DNA of 51,947 bases from an uncultured Granulosicoccaceae bacterium (GTDB lineage Bacteria; Pseudomonadota; Gammaproteobacteria; Granulosicoccales; Granulosicoccaceae): NCBI GenBank assembly GCA_938035525.1, contig CALHOI010000017.1:1-51947 (forward strand). Direction: 5' to 3'. Positions within the stretch are counted from its first letter, which is position 1, and each line of letters opens with the position of its first letter. The notes under the pieces are model-generated. The model did not search any database. It was not told the DNA's origin and saw only the letters and a list, made by a program, of their open reading frames with translations. Of the stretch, positions 26,373-36,077 are shown one piece after another. The position numbers and the translations under genes were made by a program.

Positions 26373-27923
26373 ATGCCCGCCCAGAATGCCCAGCCTGCAC
26401 CTGACTACGATCTGGTCATTATTGGTGGTGGTATCAACGGTGCAGGTATAGCGCGCGATGCCTCAGGTCGTGGGTTGAAGGTGTTGCTGCTAGAAAAAGA
26501 CGACCTCGCCGAACACACCTCATCGGCTAGCACCAAATTAATTCATGGCGGTCTTCGCTACCTGGAACACTACGATTTCATGCTGGTGCGTCATGCTTTG
26601 CAAGAGCGTGAAGTCTTGTTAAGAGCAGCGCCCCATATTATTTGGCCATTGCGATTCGTTTTGCCGCATCACAAAGCCTTGCGACCCAAGTGGCTTATTC
26701 GATTAGGATTGTTTTTATACGATCACATTGGCGGTCGAAAAATGTTACCGGCATCGCACTCACTCGACTTAAGCAGTCACGTCAGTGGCAAAGCCTTAAA
26801 AAAAGAATTTAAAAGTGGTTTTGAGTATTCTGATTGTTGGGTGCAAGATGCCCGATTAGTCACCCTCAACATTATGGATGCCGCAGAGCGGGGCTGTGAT
26901 GTCCGTACTCGCTGTGAGTGCACCGACCTGGTACGACACGAAGGTCAATGGGATGTGCATATGCGAAGTGAGTTTGGTGACAACAACTCGATTGTCAGTA
27001 CGCGAGCTGTCGTCAATGCATCAGGTCCTTGGGTTGAAGCTACCCTTGATCTTGACGAAGAGCATGATGCAAAACACGGTGTGCGATTGGTCAAAGGCAG
27101 TCATATCATTGTGCCAAAATTGTTCGATCACCCCTACACCTATATTTTTCAAAACGCTGACAACCGTGTTTTGTTTGCCGTCCCCTACGAACAAGACTAC
27201 ACATTGCTTGGCACCACCGATGTGGAAGTTGGCGACGAGCCAGGTAAGCAAAGTATTGATGCCGATGAAATTGCCTACATCTGCGACAGTGTCAGCGAAT
27301 ACTTCGAAAAGCCGATCGACCCTGCCAGCGTGGTCTGGTCGTACTCAGGTGTTAGACCACTTTATGATGATGCCTCCGAAAACGCATCCAAAGTAACGCG
27401 AGACTACAAGCTCGACTTGGATGAGCGCAAAAATGCAGCAGTGCTGTCGGTATACGGTGGCAAGATCACCACCTATCGAAAGCTGGCAGAGCAGGCAGTC
27501 GATATGCTTCAGGAAACCCTGGCTTCTACGGCCAAAACCTGGACGGCTGATGTGCCTTTGCCTGGCGGCGATATTCCCAACGCAGATTTCGACGCATTTG
27601 TTGACGCGTTGAAGTCGCAATACAGATGGTTAGATGAAAACGTGTTGTTCGACTATGCACGCAACTATGGCACGCGCATTCATACACTGTTAGGCGAGTC
27701 AAAAAGCATGAGTGACCTTGGCCAGCACTTCAGTGGTCCACTGTACCAAAGCGAAATCGATTATCTGGTTAAACACGAATGGGCGCGCACCAGCGAAGAT
27801 ATCTTATGGCGTCGCTCAAAAAAGGGATTGCATACCGAAGCTGGCACAGCAGAAAAAGTACAAGCGTACATAAACGAGCATTACTCGTTCGACGCCGGGC
27901 ACGTGAATAAAAAAGTATCCTAG
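26373..27923 (+). CDS. glpD: Aerobic glycerol-3-phosphate dehydrogenase
   Basis: FAD-dependent, membrane-associated enzyme oxidising glycerol 3-phosphate to dihydroxyacetone phosphate and passing electrons to quinone. The FAD-binding motif VIIGGGINGAGIARDASGRG is near the N-terminus, followed by SSASTKLIHGGLRYLEHYDF, and the C-terminal DAO_C-like domain is present. An AGGAAC site supports the ATG at 26373 (516 residues) over the one at 26355. A TATACT -10-like box is at 26295-26300. Electrons could feed the bd oxidase encoded in this window (inference). Confidence 0.97.
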   Translation: MPAQNAQPAPDYDLVIIGGGINGAGIARDASGRGLKVLLLEKDDLAEHTSSASTKLIHGGLRYLEHYDFMLVRHALQEREVLLRAAPHIIWPLRFVLPHHKALRPKWLIRLGLFLYDHIGGRKMLPASHSLDLSSHVSGKALKKEFKSGFEYSDCWVQDARLVTLNIMDAAERGCDVRTRCECTDLVRHEGQWDVHMRSEFGDNNSIVSTRAVVNASGPWVEATLDLDEEHDAKHGVRLVKGSHIIVPKLFDHPYTYIFQNADNRVLFAVPYEQDYTLLGTTDVEVGDEPGKQSIDADEIAYICDSVSEYFEKPIDPASVVWSYSGVRPLYDDASENASKVTRDYKLDLDERKNAAVLSVYGGKITTYRKLAEQAVDMLQETLASTAKTWTADVPLPGGDIPNADFDAFVDALKSQYRWLDENVLFDYARNYGTRIHTLLGESKSMSDLGQHFSGPLYQSEIDYLVKHEWARTSEDILWRRSKKGLHTEAGTAEKVQAYINEHYSFDAGHVNKKVS

Positions 27924-28018
27924 CCGTTAGGCGGCGCGGCTTGTGCCCAAGCCGCCAGGCGTGGTATTTACGCAGAGCTGCTAAGCGGCGCGCTTGTGCA
28001 GAGCCGTTAGGCGGCGCG
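27923..28018. repeat. REP-like GC-rich repeats between glpD and the GGDEF gene
   Basis: GCCGTTAGGCGGCGCG occurs at 27923 and 28003, and a variant (GCTGCTAAGCGGCGCG) at 27977; the first two units continue with CTTGTGC. The first copy extends into a perfect 8-bp hairpin, GCGGCTTG-TGCC-CAAGCCGC. The third lies inside the last codons of the GGDEF/EAL gene. Position between converging genes and hairpin potential are REP-like; it may act as a bidirectional terminator. Confidence 0.65.
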
Positions 28019-29575
28019 AATAACGCCGTGCTCAGCACTCACTAACCATTCAATCAATGAATCAATATTGGACGGTGGAAACAATACGTTCCCCTGAGCG
28101 AAGCTGCATCCCAGTTTGGCTAATATGTCACGATCAGTTTCGGTTTCGACCAGCGTCGCTGTCACTGCCGCATTGATGTTTTCCGCCAATTTTATCAAGC
28201 CGGTAATCAGGTTTTGTTTGCCTTCGTTGCCCTGCAAGTTGCGGCATAAGCTACTGTCCAGTTTGATTGAGCTGGGCTGAATCGACAACACCGATTGTAT
28301 GTTGCTGTTGGGTGCGCCAAAGTTACTTAGGCTGATACCAAAACCGGCATCGCGTAATGCGTCCAGATTGGTGGTCAGCAAGGTCTCATCTGCCGATGTT
28401 AAGCCATCTTCTACTATATCCAGAGAAACCTGCTCTGGAGACAAGCCAAAGTCCAGTGTTTTACTTTGTAGCTCTTGCATGCTGTGCGTGTCGCGAATGT
28501 GCTTGATAGGCACCGTGATACTGAACTTGGATACATCTGTGTTGGTTTTCGCTAAATGCTGAATCCCTGCCAGGCATTGATTAAACATCTCGCTGTCTAT
28601 TTCTTTAAGTACGTGTTCATCAGCGTGTGGCGCAAACTCTTTAAATGTCATCAACCCCATGCTGCTGTGTTGCCAGCGGGCCATGGCTTGAATGCTGGAC
28701 ACCAGCCCTGATTGCAAGCAGAACGTTGGCTGAAAGTGCGCAACGATGCTGCCATTTTCGCAAGCATGGCTCAGCTCTTTTTTCATTGACATGGCGGCAT
28801 CGAACTTCTCGCGCATGGCAGGTCGATACATGTGGTACTGATTACGGCCCTGTTCTTTTGATGTGTATAAAGCCAGGTCGGCATTTTGTAACAGCGCATC
28901 GGGTTCAAGCAAACTGTCTGACTTGTTGAATGCAATACCAATACTGACGCCAACGTCGTATTGGTGTCCTTGCAATTGCATGGGTTGGTTCAGAGATTCA
29001 ATCAGTCGCTCGGCCAGTTCAGCAATCGTGTTTTCATCACTGACCTGTGGGCAAGCCACAACAAATTCGTCACCACCCACACGCGCAACCAGGTCTCCCG
29101 GCCGAACATTAGCCGCTAAGCGGTTGGCAACCACAATCAGTACTTCATCACCGGCTGCATGACCTAAAGAGTCATTGATTTGTTTAAATCGATCAAGATC
29201 AATTTGTAAAATGGCGCTGGGAGATTCATCTGCCAGTATTTCCTGCAAGCAGCTGAACAGTTTACGGCGGTTAGGTAATTCGGTTAGTGGGTCCAGCATA
29301 GCCAGCTGTTCCAGCTCTTGCTTTGCAACGCCGTTTTCCTGAGTTGCATCAATAGCCGTATTGACCTCGTGCACCGCGCACAGCATGTCGCATAGCCTGG
29401 TGACTTCCGAATCGGCGGCGTTGGCAGAGCAGATAAAACCCAACTCCTGACCAGGTAAGCTCACCCACTGTTCATGGTCTTGCAGCGCGGGTTTTGCAGA
29501 TTCCAGTTTAATGCCACCAACCGACTTTATCAGTGCTTTCAGGTCGGTACTGTTTGGGTATTGCCCGTTGTTCAT
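28007..29575 (-). CDS. GGDEF diguanylate cyclase with degenerate EAL domain
   Basis: Cytoplasmic c-di-GMP enzyme, 522 residues from the ATG at 29575 (27 further upstream codons are open). Residues about 1-100 are an unassigned N-terminal region. The GGDEF domain (about 110-275) has an intact RVGGDEFVV active site and an RPGD inhibitory site exactly five residues before it, so it should make c-di-GMP with product inhibition. In the EAL domain (about 285-515) key residues are lost: QAMARW replaces EALLRW and LSNFGAPN replaces DDFGTG, so phosphodiesterase activity is unlikely. It is divergent from an HtrA gene. Confidence 0.9.
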   Translation of the reverse strand: MNNGQYPNSTDLKALIKSVGGIKLESAKPALQDHEQWVSLPGQELGFICSANAADSEVTRLCDMLCAVHEVNTAIDATQENGVAKQELEQLAMLDPLTELPNRRKLFSCLQEILADESPSAILQIDLDRFKQINDSLGHAAGDEVLIVVANRLAANVRPGDLVARVGGDEFVVACPQVSDENTIAELAERLIESLNQPMQLQGHQYDVGVSIGIAFNKSDSLLEPDALLQNADLALYTSKEQGRNQYHMYRPAMREKFDAAMSMKKELSHACENGSIVAHFQPTFCLQSGLVSSIQAMARWQHSSMGLMTFKEFAPHADEHVLKEIDSEMFNQCLAGIQHLAKTNTDVSKFSITVPIKHIRDTHSMQELQSKTLDFGLSPEQVSLDIVEDGLTSADETLLTTNLDALRDAGFGISLSNFGAPNSNIQSVLSIQPSSIKLDSSLCRNLQGNEGKQNLITGLIKLAENINAAVTATLVETETDRDILAKLGCSFAQGNVLFPPSNIDSLIEWLVSAEHGVIRAA

Positions 29576-29824
29576 GTGTTCTATAATCTTGTTAGGCGTC
29601 AATGGATTTATTGTGTTGTTGGAACAGCGCCACTGGATAGTTGTCGGCCCGAGCATCGATTATCTGTATCGCAACGGAGCAACAACGATTGATATGTTAT
29701 CCAGTTATAAAAATCGATCTAATTCGGGTGATTAGGCACTCATTTTAAGCGTGAGCCAATTCACAATAAATTCGAATACGTTTGATTTCAAAAGTGGGTT
29801 AATTTCAATAGATGGTTATGAGTC

Positions 29825-31204
29825 ATGAGCACTATCTTGAACATCTTTAAACTGGGCAAACCACGCCATGCATTTGGGTGTTTCGTGGGCAGGTGGCTTG
29901 CGCTGTTATTGTTGATGCCAAGCCTTGGTTACAGCGGGTCTCTTCCAGCAGCGGTCGATGGGGTAGCCGTTCCGAGCCTTGCGCCAATGCTTGAAAAGGT
30001 AACACCGGCTGTTGTCAACATATCTACCGTTAGTCGGGTAAGACAATCCAATGGTTTAATGGATGACCCCTTCTTTCGGCGTTTTTTTGATCTGCCTGAA
30101 ACACCATCTTCACCGTCGCGGCCGCAAAGCCTGGGTTCTGGTGTCATCGTTAATGCAGAGCTTGGGCACATTGTCACTAACTACCATGTGATCGCCGATG
30201 CCAGCGAAGTCATCGTGGCCTTGAGTGATGGCCGGGAAGCCAATGCGGTTGTTATCGGGCACGACCCGCAAGCCGATATATCGCTGATAAAAATTGAACT
30301 GGATAATCTGGTCGACTTGCCGTGGGCCGATTCAGATGCATTGCGCGTGGGCGATTTTTGTATTGCTATTGGCAACCCTTTTGGATTGGGTCAAACCGTG
30401 ACCTCGGGTATTGTCAGTGCACTCGATAGAAGTGGCCTGGGTATTGAAGACTTCGAAGACTTTATTCAAACCGATGCATCTATTAATCCTGGTAACAGTG
30501 GTGGTGCACTGGTTGATTTACAGGGCCGGTTAATAGGCATCAATACCGCTATTGTTGGACCATCGGGTGGCAATGTTGGAATTGGTTTTGCCATTCCTGC
30601 CAACATGGCTGTCGATATTATCAAGCAGCTGTTGGAGTTTGGTGAAGTTAAGCGAGGCGAGCTTGGCATTGCTGCTCAGCCATTAACCCCGCAATTAGCG
30701 CAAGCGTTTGGTATTAATTCGCGATTTGGTGTTGTGGTTGGGCGCATCCGCCCAGACTCACCGGCCGATAAAGCCGGACTCCAAGTTGGGGATGTCATAA
30801 CCTCTATAGATGGTAAGCGCGTGCGTGATGTGAGCGCCATTAAAAATCGTATTGGCCTGGTTATGCTGGGGCAAGAACTCAACATGGAGGTGATTCGCGA
30901 AGGCAAGCAAGTGCAGCTGACTGCCATCATAGAAGCAATAGATCAAGGCAATGCCTATTTTGAAGGCGCACAGCTAACGCAGGAAATAACGCGAAGTGGT
31001 CGTGTGTACGTGCTTATTGAATCCATTGAACCAGGCAGCAAGTTAGATCAGGCTGGTTTGCAGGCTGGCGATATTATTCTGTCGGTTAATAATCAATACG
31101 TGTCCAGTATTGATGCGTTAAATGAGCAGGCATCCAAAGATACCGATTCGGTGTTGTTGCTGGTTCAGCGTGGGCAAGCCACCGATTACATTCGTATTCA
31201 GTAG
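29825..31204 (+). CDS. Periplasmic DegQ/DegP-type serine protease (second of two)
   Basis: Trypsin-like protease with two PDZ domains, 459 residues. A signal helix covers about residues 20-40 (WLALLLLMPSLGYSG). Triad: His121 (TNYHVIADA), Asp151 (QADISLIKI) and Ser225 (GNSGGALV). PDZ1 is near 260-350 and PDZ2 near 365-455. An insert RQSNGLMDDPFFRRFFDLPETP corresponds to the flexible LA loop, shorter than in DegP, so it is closer to DegQ. It acts on misfolded periplasmic proteins. It ends 8 bp from the convergent moaE. No linked regulator is evident. Confidence 0.95.
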   Translation: MSTILNIFKLGKPRHAFGCFVGRWLALLLLMPSLGYSGSLPAAVDGVAVPSLAPMLEKVTPAVVNISTVSRVRQSNGLMDDPFFRRFFDLPETPSSPSRPQSLGSGVIVNAELGHIVTNYHVIADASEVIVALSDGREANAVVIGHDPQADISLIKIELDNLVDLPWADSDALRVGDFCIAIGNPFGLGQTVTSGIVSALDRSGLGIEDFEDFIQTDASINPGNSGGALVDLQGRLIGINTAIVGPSGGNVGIGFAIPANMAVDIIKQLLEFGEVKRGELGIAAQPLTPQLAQAFGINSRFGVVVGRIRPDSPADKAGLQVGDVITSIDGKRVRDVSAIKNRIGLVMLGQELNMEVIREGKQVQLTAIIEAIDQGNAYFEGAQLTQEITRSGRVYVLIESIEPGSKLDQAGLQAGDIILSVNNQYVSSIDALNEQASKDTDSVLLLVQRGQATDYIRIQ

Positions 31205-31212
31205 CGCGGGTT

Positions 31213-31665
31213 TTAGTAGCCGGGCGTGTTGCGTTCGACCCATCGGTGCGAGCCGTCTTTTAGCGTTTCTTTTTTCCAAAACGGCGCGCGGCTTTTTAAC
31301 GCTTCCATTAAAAATCGACAGGCCTCAAACGCCGCAGCACGGTGCGCTGACCAAACCACGGTTAGCACAATGGGTTCGCCGGGTTTAATATCACCAACGC
31401 GATGCACAATCAGTGCATCGTGAATCTCCCACTGATTACGCGCATCGCTAATGACAGCGTCGAGTTCTTTTTCTGTCATGCCGGGGTAGTGCTCCAGCAT
31501 CATGCCGGTGACGTCATCGCCTTCATTGAAATGGCGCATGGTGCCTATGAAGCTGGCTGTTGCACCAAAATGGCCCACGATGCCACTGGCAGCAATCATG
31601 TCGGCTTCATGTGCCGCTTGCAATTGAGCCGGATTAAACGACTCTGGCTTAATCAGAACTGCCAT
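31213..31665 (-). CDS. moaE: Molybdopterin synthase catalytic subunit
   Basis: Transfers sulfur from thiocarboxylated MoaD to precursor Z (cPMP) to make molybdopterin. The 150 residues carry [75 protein letters not shown], the complete MoaE signature including the catalytic Lys region at the end. The start lies 5 bp past the moaD stop. Confidence 0.97.
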   Translation of the reverse strand: MAVLIKPESFNPAQLQAAHEADMIAASGIVGHFGATASFIGTMRHFNEGDDVTGMMLEHYPGMTEKELDAVISDARNQWEIHDALIVHRVGDIKPGEPIVLTVVWSAHRAAAFEACRFLMEALKSRAPFWKKETLKDGSHRWVERNTPGY

Positions 31666-31670
31666 GCCAA

Positions 31671-31901
31671 TTAACCGCCGGTAATTGGGGGGAAAAACGC
31701 CACTTCGTCGCCGTCGGCAACCGATTGACTGGGTTCGGCGTGTTCCAGATTAACCGAGCACAAAACGTGGGGTGGCATGGGGTGGTCTGTGGCCAGCTTC
31801 CAAACGTCACTGATGGTGCCGGCATCGCTGCTGTCGACCTCACTTTTTGGGTTAATGACATCCTCGCGCAAACTGGCAAAGAATTTGACTCTAATGGTCA
31901 T
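31671..31901 (-). CDS. moaD: Molybdopterin synthase sulfur-carrier subunit
   Basis: Ubiquitin-like sulfur carrier, 76 residues from the ATG at 31901 ([13 protein letters not shown]), ending in the essential Gly-Gly (PPITGG) that is adenylated and thiocarboxylated. The longer open frame upstream overlaps moaC in the opposite direction and is not real. It is followed by moaE in an operon and is divergent from moaC, 60 bp away. Confidence 0.95.
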   Translation of the reverse strand: MTIRVKFFASLREDVINPKSEVDSSDAGTISDVWKLATDHPMPPHVLCSVNLEHAEPSQSVADGDEVAFFPPITGG

Positions 31902-31961
31902 GTTGGTATCCGCGTTAAGAGCTACCATCATACCCAATCTACTGCACAGCGAGGCACTCGG

Positions 31962-32441
31962 ATGAGCGACCTGACCCATTTCAACGACTCTGGTGACGCC
32001 CACATGGTGGACGTGGGCCATAAGGAGGTAACCCACCGGGTTGCCGTGGCTGGAGGCTTAATCCGAATGCTGCCCGAAACACATGCCATGGTTTGCGCTG
32101 GAACCCACAAAAAAGGTGATGTTTTAGGCATTTCGAGGGTGGCAGGCATCATGGCTGCTAAGAGAACCAGTGAGTTGATCCCGCTTTGTCACCCCATCGG
32201 GCTGACCCGAGTGGACATTGAGTTTCACACTGACCGATCAGACACCGAAATCCATTGTCAGGTCAGGGCAGAGGTGCACTCCCAAACCGGCGTGGAAATG
32301 GAAGCACTGACCGGCTTACAAGTGGCTTTGGCAACGATATACGACATGTGTAAAGCGGTTGATCGCGGCATGGTGATCAGTGAAGTTCGGTTGCTGGAAA
32401 AGATGGGCGGTAAGTCTGGGCATTTCAAAGCAGATGCATAA
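31962..32441 (+). CDS. moaC: Cyclic pyranopterin monophosphate synthase
   Basis: Converts the MoaA product to cPMP, the first molybdenum-cofactor intermediate. The 159-residue product begins [22 protein letters not shown] with GAGG upstream, and has [29 protein letters not shown] and [28 protein letters not shown], the catalytic signatures. moaA is not visible in the window, so the pathway is split on the chromosome. Confidence 0.97.
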   Translation: MSDLTHFNDSGDAHMVDVGHKEVTHRVAVAGGLIRMLPETHAMVCAGTHKKGDVLGISRVAGIMAAKRTSELIPLCHPIGLTRVDIEFHTDRSDTEIHCQVRAEVHSQTGVEMEALTGLQVALATIYDMCKAVDRGMVISEVRLLEKMGGKSGHFKADA

Positions 32442-32477
32442 AGTGGTCGATAAATAAGAATTTAAGGTAATTCCATA

Positions 32478-34829
32478 ATGAAAATAATTAAGTGGTTGTT
32501 GGTTAGTGTTCTGGTGTTGGTACTGCTGATTGGGGCGGGTGCTACGGCGCTGGTTTACCTTGTCGACTGGAATGACTTTCGCGACACAATACAACAGCAA
32601 ACCAAAAAACACACTGGCCGTGACCTAACCATTGCCGGTGATCTCAAGCCAACGGTATTCCCATGGGTTGGTGTGTCGATTGGTGATATCGCGCTGGCCA
32701 ATGCAGAAGGCTTCGGCGATTCACCGTTTGCCAAAATGGGCAGCGCAGATGTCAAAGTTGAACTGTTGCCGCTACTGAAAAAAGAAGTCAATATTCGCAC
32801 TGTTGAACTCAACGGTCTTAATCTCGATTTACAACGAGCCGCCGATGGCACCACCAACTGGGATGATTTGTTAACGTCCAGCGGTGCAACCACCACCACA
32901 GAAAAGGGTGACGAAAGCATAGAAGTGGAAGGTGATTTTGCCGCTATTGCAGCGCTGGCAGTAGGTGGTATTTCTATTGGTGATGCTAACGTGTCCTGGA
33001 AAGATGCGCAGTCAGGCACCGATGTCAAATTGGCAAACTTCAACTTAAACACCGGCGCTATCGAGCTGGCCAAGCCATTTGATTTGGACACTAACTTTGA
33101 TGTTGCCAGTAACAGCATGGGTTTGGCGGCCGACATTAAGGGCGCTGCTCAGGTCATGATTGACTTGGATAATCAGGTGTATTCATTAAGTGGCTTAAAA
33201 CTCACCACGAACGCGCGCGGTGAAAGCTTCCCTGATGGCAAGCTGGATGCCACACTCGGCGCAAACATCATGGCTAAGTTGTCTGAGCAAAAAGTGAACG
33301 TAGACAACCTGTCACTCAACGCGCTTGGTTTAGTGCTAAGCGGTGTGGTGAATGTGGCTAACCTCGATACTCAGCCCGCCGTTTCGGGCAAGTTATCGAG
33401 TAATGAATTCAATCCACTGGACATGTTTGCCAAGCTAGGAATAGCTGCGCCATCTACCGCCGATGCGTCGGTGCTGCAAAAAGCCAGCTTATCGCTGGAC
33501 CTGGATGCAACACCTGCCAGCGCCTCGTTAAACGGCCTTACTATTAAGCTTGATGACACGACGTTTTCAGGCAGTGCGCAGTTACCAAATTTAGCGGCCG
33601 GTGGTATCCCGCCCGTGCGTTTTGATTTTGGTGTTGATGCCATTGACCTTGATCGTTACTTACCGCCGGTTGTTGAAGGTGCGGCCAATGACACCGCAGC
33701 AAGTGTGTCAGGCCCGGCTGCCACAGGTGATGAGCCTATTGAGTTGCCATTAGATATGATGCGCCAGCTTGATATTGATGGTGAATTTAAAGTCGGTAGT
33801 GTAAAAGTGAAAAACCTGACCACTAACGATATTGCAGTGCCGGTACTGGCCAAAAATGGTGTCATAGCCGTTAATGGTTTGCGCGCCAGCCTGTACCAAG
33901 GTCAGCTAAATTCCAATGCAACGATTGATGCCAGTGGCAGCACACCCAGCTACGCAGTTGATATGAATCTGGCCGGCATTGAAGCAGACCCTTTACTGGT
34001 TGATCTACTGCAAAAAAAGTCTTTCTTAACAGGCAACGGGCAGTTCGCGGCTAAAATTAATACTGCTGGTAACACGGTTAATGCATTAACTGCTGGGTTG
34101 AACGGTGGCTTTAACACAGCTTTTAACGATGGCTCCATTAATGGTGTAAACATCGGTTATCAAATTCGCCGAGCAAAAGCTGCGTTGTCCGGTCAGTCAG
34201 CCCCGGCCGAAGAAGTGGTTAAAACCGACTTCTCTGCTTTGTCTGTTAGTGGCCAGTTTGTCAACGGCGTTATGCAATCCAACGACCTGGACATGCGTTC
34301 CCCGCTGTTACGTCTTGGTGGTGCAGGGCAAGTGGATTTACCCGGCGAATTTGTAGACTACACGCTCACCACATTAATCACGGGTAGTACGCAAGGCCAG
34401 GGTGGTAAAGATCTGGATTCGTTAAAAGGTGTTGAGTTGGATATTCCTATTCGCGGTAGTTTTGATGATTTAGCGGCTAACTTTGCAGGCGTCATTCTAG
34501 GCGGACTAAAAGATAACATCACCAACAACATCAAAGGTCAGCTAGAAGCACGCGCCAAAGCCGAAACCGATAAACTGAAAGCCGAAGCCGAAGCCAGGCT
34601 CAAAGCCGAGGAAGAAAAAGCCCGGGCCCGTCTGGCCGAAGAAAAGGCCAAGGCACAGGCTAAACTCAACGAAGAAAAAGCCAAGGCTCAGGCTAAGCTA
34701 AACGCCGAGAAAGCCCGCGCGCAGGAAAAATTGGCCGAGCAAACAGAGGCCGCTGAGCAAAAAGCCAACGACGCTTTGGAAAAAGGCGCTGAAGAAGTTG
34801 GAAATAAGCTAAAAGGCTTGTTCAGGTAG
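32478..34829 (+). CDS. AsmA-family protein with hendecad coiled-coil tail
   Basis: A 783-residue inner-membrane-anchored AsmA-type protein. An N-terminal membrane helix (about 5-28), the conserved LVDWNDFRDTIQQQTKKHTGRDLTIAGDL start of AsmA, a long beta-rich periplasmic region, and an AsmA_2-like domain (about 530-690) with LRLGGAGQVDLPGEFVDYTL. The last ~85 residues are an Ala/Lys/Glu-rich coiled coil with 11-residue periodicity (RLAEEKAKAQA, KLNEEKAKAQA, KLNAEKARAQE). AsmA/TAM-like proteins are linked to phospholipid transport between membranes. It lies ahead of mutY with a hairpin between, an arrangement I recall from Pseudomonas. Confidence 0.9.
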   Translation: MKIIKWLLVSVLVLVLLIGAGATALVYLVDWNDFRDTIQQQTKKHTGRDLTIAGDLKPTVFPWVGVSIGDIALANAEGFGDSPFAKMGSADVKVELLPLLKKEVNIRTVELNGLNLDLQRAADGTTNWDDLLTSSGATTTTEKGDESIEVEGDFAAIAALAVGGISIGDANVSWKDAQSGTDVKLANFNLNTGAIELAKPFDLDTNFDVASNSMGLAADIKGAAQVMIDLDNQVYSLSGLKLTTNARGESFPDGKLDATLGANIMAKLSEQKVNVDNLSLNALGLVLSGVVNVANLDTQPAVSGKLSSNEFNPLDMFAKLGIAAPSTADASVLQKASLSLDLDATPASASLNGLTIKLDDTTFSGSAQLPNLAAGGIPPVRFDFGVDAIDLDRYLPPVVEGAANDTAASVSGPAATGDEPIELPLDMMRQLDIDGEFKVGSVKVKNLTTNDIAVPVLAKNGVIAVNGLRASLYQGQLNSNATIDASGSTPSYAVDMNLAGIEADPLLVDLLQKKSFLTGNGQFAAKINTAGNTVNALTAGLNGGFNTAFNDGSINGVNIGYQIRRAKAALSGQSAPAEEVVKTDFSALSVSGQFVNGVMQSNDLDMRSPLLRLGGAGQVDLPGEFVDYTLTTLITGSTQGQGGKDLDSLKGVELDIPIRGSFDDLAANFAGVILGGLKDNITNNIKGQLEARAKAETDKLKAEAEARLKAEEEKARARLAEEKAKAQAKLNEEKAKAQAKLNAEKARAQEKLAEQTEAAEQKANDALEKGAEEVGNKLKGLFR
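34638..34736. repeat. Three 33-bp repeats encoding hendecads of the AsmA tail
   Basis: Units at 34638, 34671 and 34704 encode EEKAKAQAKLN, EEKAKAQAKLN and AEKARAQEKLA. The first two are nearly identical at DNA level, so copy number may vary among strains. Confidence 0.75.
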
Positions 34830-34864
34830 TCTGTAAAAATGCAGTGTCCACGTGTACACTGAGG

Positions 34865-34889
34865 GCGCGCTGATCAATTTTCAGCGCGC
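34865..34889 (+). terminator. Hairpin between the AsmA-like gene and mutY
   Basis: GCGCGCTGA and TCAGCGCGC form a perfect 9-bp stem with a 7-nt loop, followed by TTAAATT. A near-palindrome, AGTGTCCACGTGTACACT, precedes it at 34843-34860. It is a likely terminator for the AsmA-like gene, 27 bp before the mutY start. Confidence 0.55.
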
Positions 34890-34915
34890 TTAAATTCAAA
34901 CACGCATAAACACCC

Positions 34916-35965
34916 ATGAATACCGTGCAGAGCGATCGCTTTGCTACCCAAGTGCTTGACTGGTTCGACGAACACGGTCGCAAGCATTTGCCCTGGCAAC
35001 AAAACCCAACGCCGTACCGCGTGTGGGTCTCAGAAATCATGTTGCAACAAACCCAGGTTGCCACGGCCATTCCTTATTATGAAAAGTTTATGCATCGATT
35101 CTCCGATGTGCACAGCTTGGCCTCTGCGCCACTGGATGATGTTTTAGCGCACTGGTCTGGTTTGGGTTATTACGCGCGTGCCAGAAATTTGCATCGCTGT
35201 GCCATTCGGGTAGTAGAAGAACATAACGGGGTGCTGCCAACCACGTTGGATGGCTTGCAAGATTTACCCGGCATTGGCCGATCAACCGCAGGCGCAATTT
35301 TAAGTTTAGCCAGTGGGCAGCATCAGCCCATATTGGATGGCAACGTTAAACGCGTGTTGGCGCGCTGCTTTGCGGTGGATGGTTGGCCTGGTAAAAAGCC
35401 AGTGCTCGACAAGTTGTGGGCCTTGTCAGAGCAAGTTACTCCCGCTAAACGTACCGGGCCATTTAATCAGGCCATGATGGATTTGGGTGCCACCTTGTGT
35501 ACGCGGACCAAGCCTTTGTGTACTCAGTGCCCGTTGGCTATGCAGTGCAAGGCAAACAAAACAGCCTCGCAGCTGGACTACCCGGGCAAGAAACCCAAGA
35601 AAGTGATTCCGGTGCGAGCTACCCGCATGTTGGTGTTACGCAACGCCAAAGACGACATACTGATGTTGCAACGGCCACCAACGGGCATTTGGGGCGGTTT
35701 GTGGAGCTTGCCAGAACTAGGTGATGTGCCATTGGAAGAATGGCTGGAGGCTGCCCGGCTAAAAGCGGTAAGCGACGTTGATAATATTGCGCGCTTTCGG
35801 CATACCTTCAGTCATTATCATTTGGATATTGATGTGTTTGCCTTGCAGGTAAAAGCGGGCAAGGCAGACATGGTTTTAGAAGCTGATCGGTATGTCTGGT
35901 ACGACGGTGCAGAGTTACCGGGTGGCGTGGCTGCGCCTATCGCCAAGATTTTATCCTTGCTGTAA
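34916..35965 (+). CDS. mutY: Adenine DNA glycosylase
   Basis: Removes adenine mispaired with 8-oxoguanine. The 349 residues (E. coli: 350) show [19 protein letters not shown] with the catalytic Glu, the helix-hairpin-helix [19 protein letters not shown], the catalytic Asp in [11 protein letters not shown], the [4Fe-4S] ligands C-x6-C-x2-C-x5-C ([17 protein letters not shown]), and a C-terminal NUDIX-like 8-oxoG-recognition domain. In many gammaproteobacteria yggX follows directly; here it lies 11.3 kb downstream. Confidence 0.97.
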   Translation: MNTVQSDRFATQVLDWFDEHGRKHLPWQQNPTPYRVWVSEIMLQQTQVATAIPYYEKFMHRFSDVHSLASAPLDDVLAHWSGLGYYARARNLHRCAIRVVEEHNGVLPTTLDGLQDLPGIGRSTAGAILSLASGQHQPILDGNVKRVLARCFAVDGWPGKKPVLDKLWALSEQVTPAKRTGPFNQAMMDLGATLCTRTKPLCTQCPLAMQCKANKTASQLDYPGKKPKKVIPVRATRMLVLRNAKDDILMLQRPPTGIWGGLWSLPELGDVPLEEWLEAARLKAVSDVDNIARFRHTFSHYHLDIDVFALQVKAGKADMVLEADRYVWYDGAELPGGVAAPIAKILSLL

Positions 35966-36077
35966 ATCAGTGCTGGTTTGCCTGCACGAGTTGCCGTTAA
36001 GTCTCACTCCACTGAAAAAGTACAATTGTGGGCTCGTTCGTATATTGTTATGGCTTCGCCTAAGAACCGGTGAGTGC

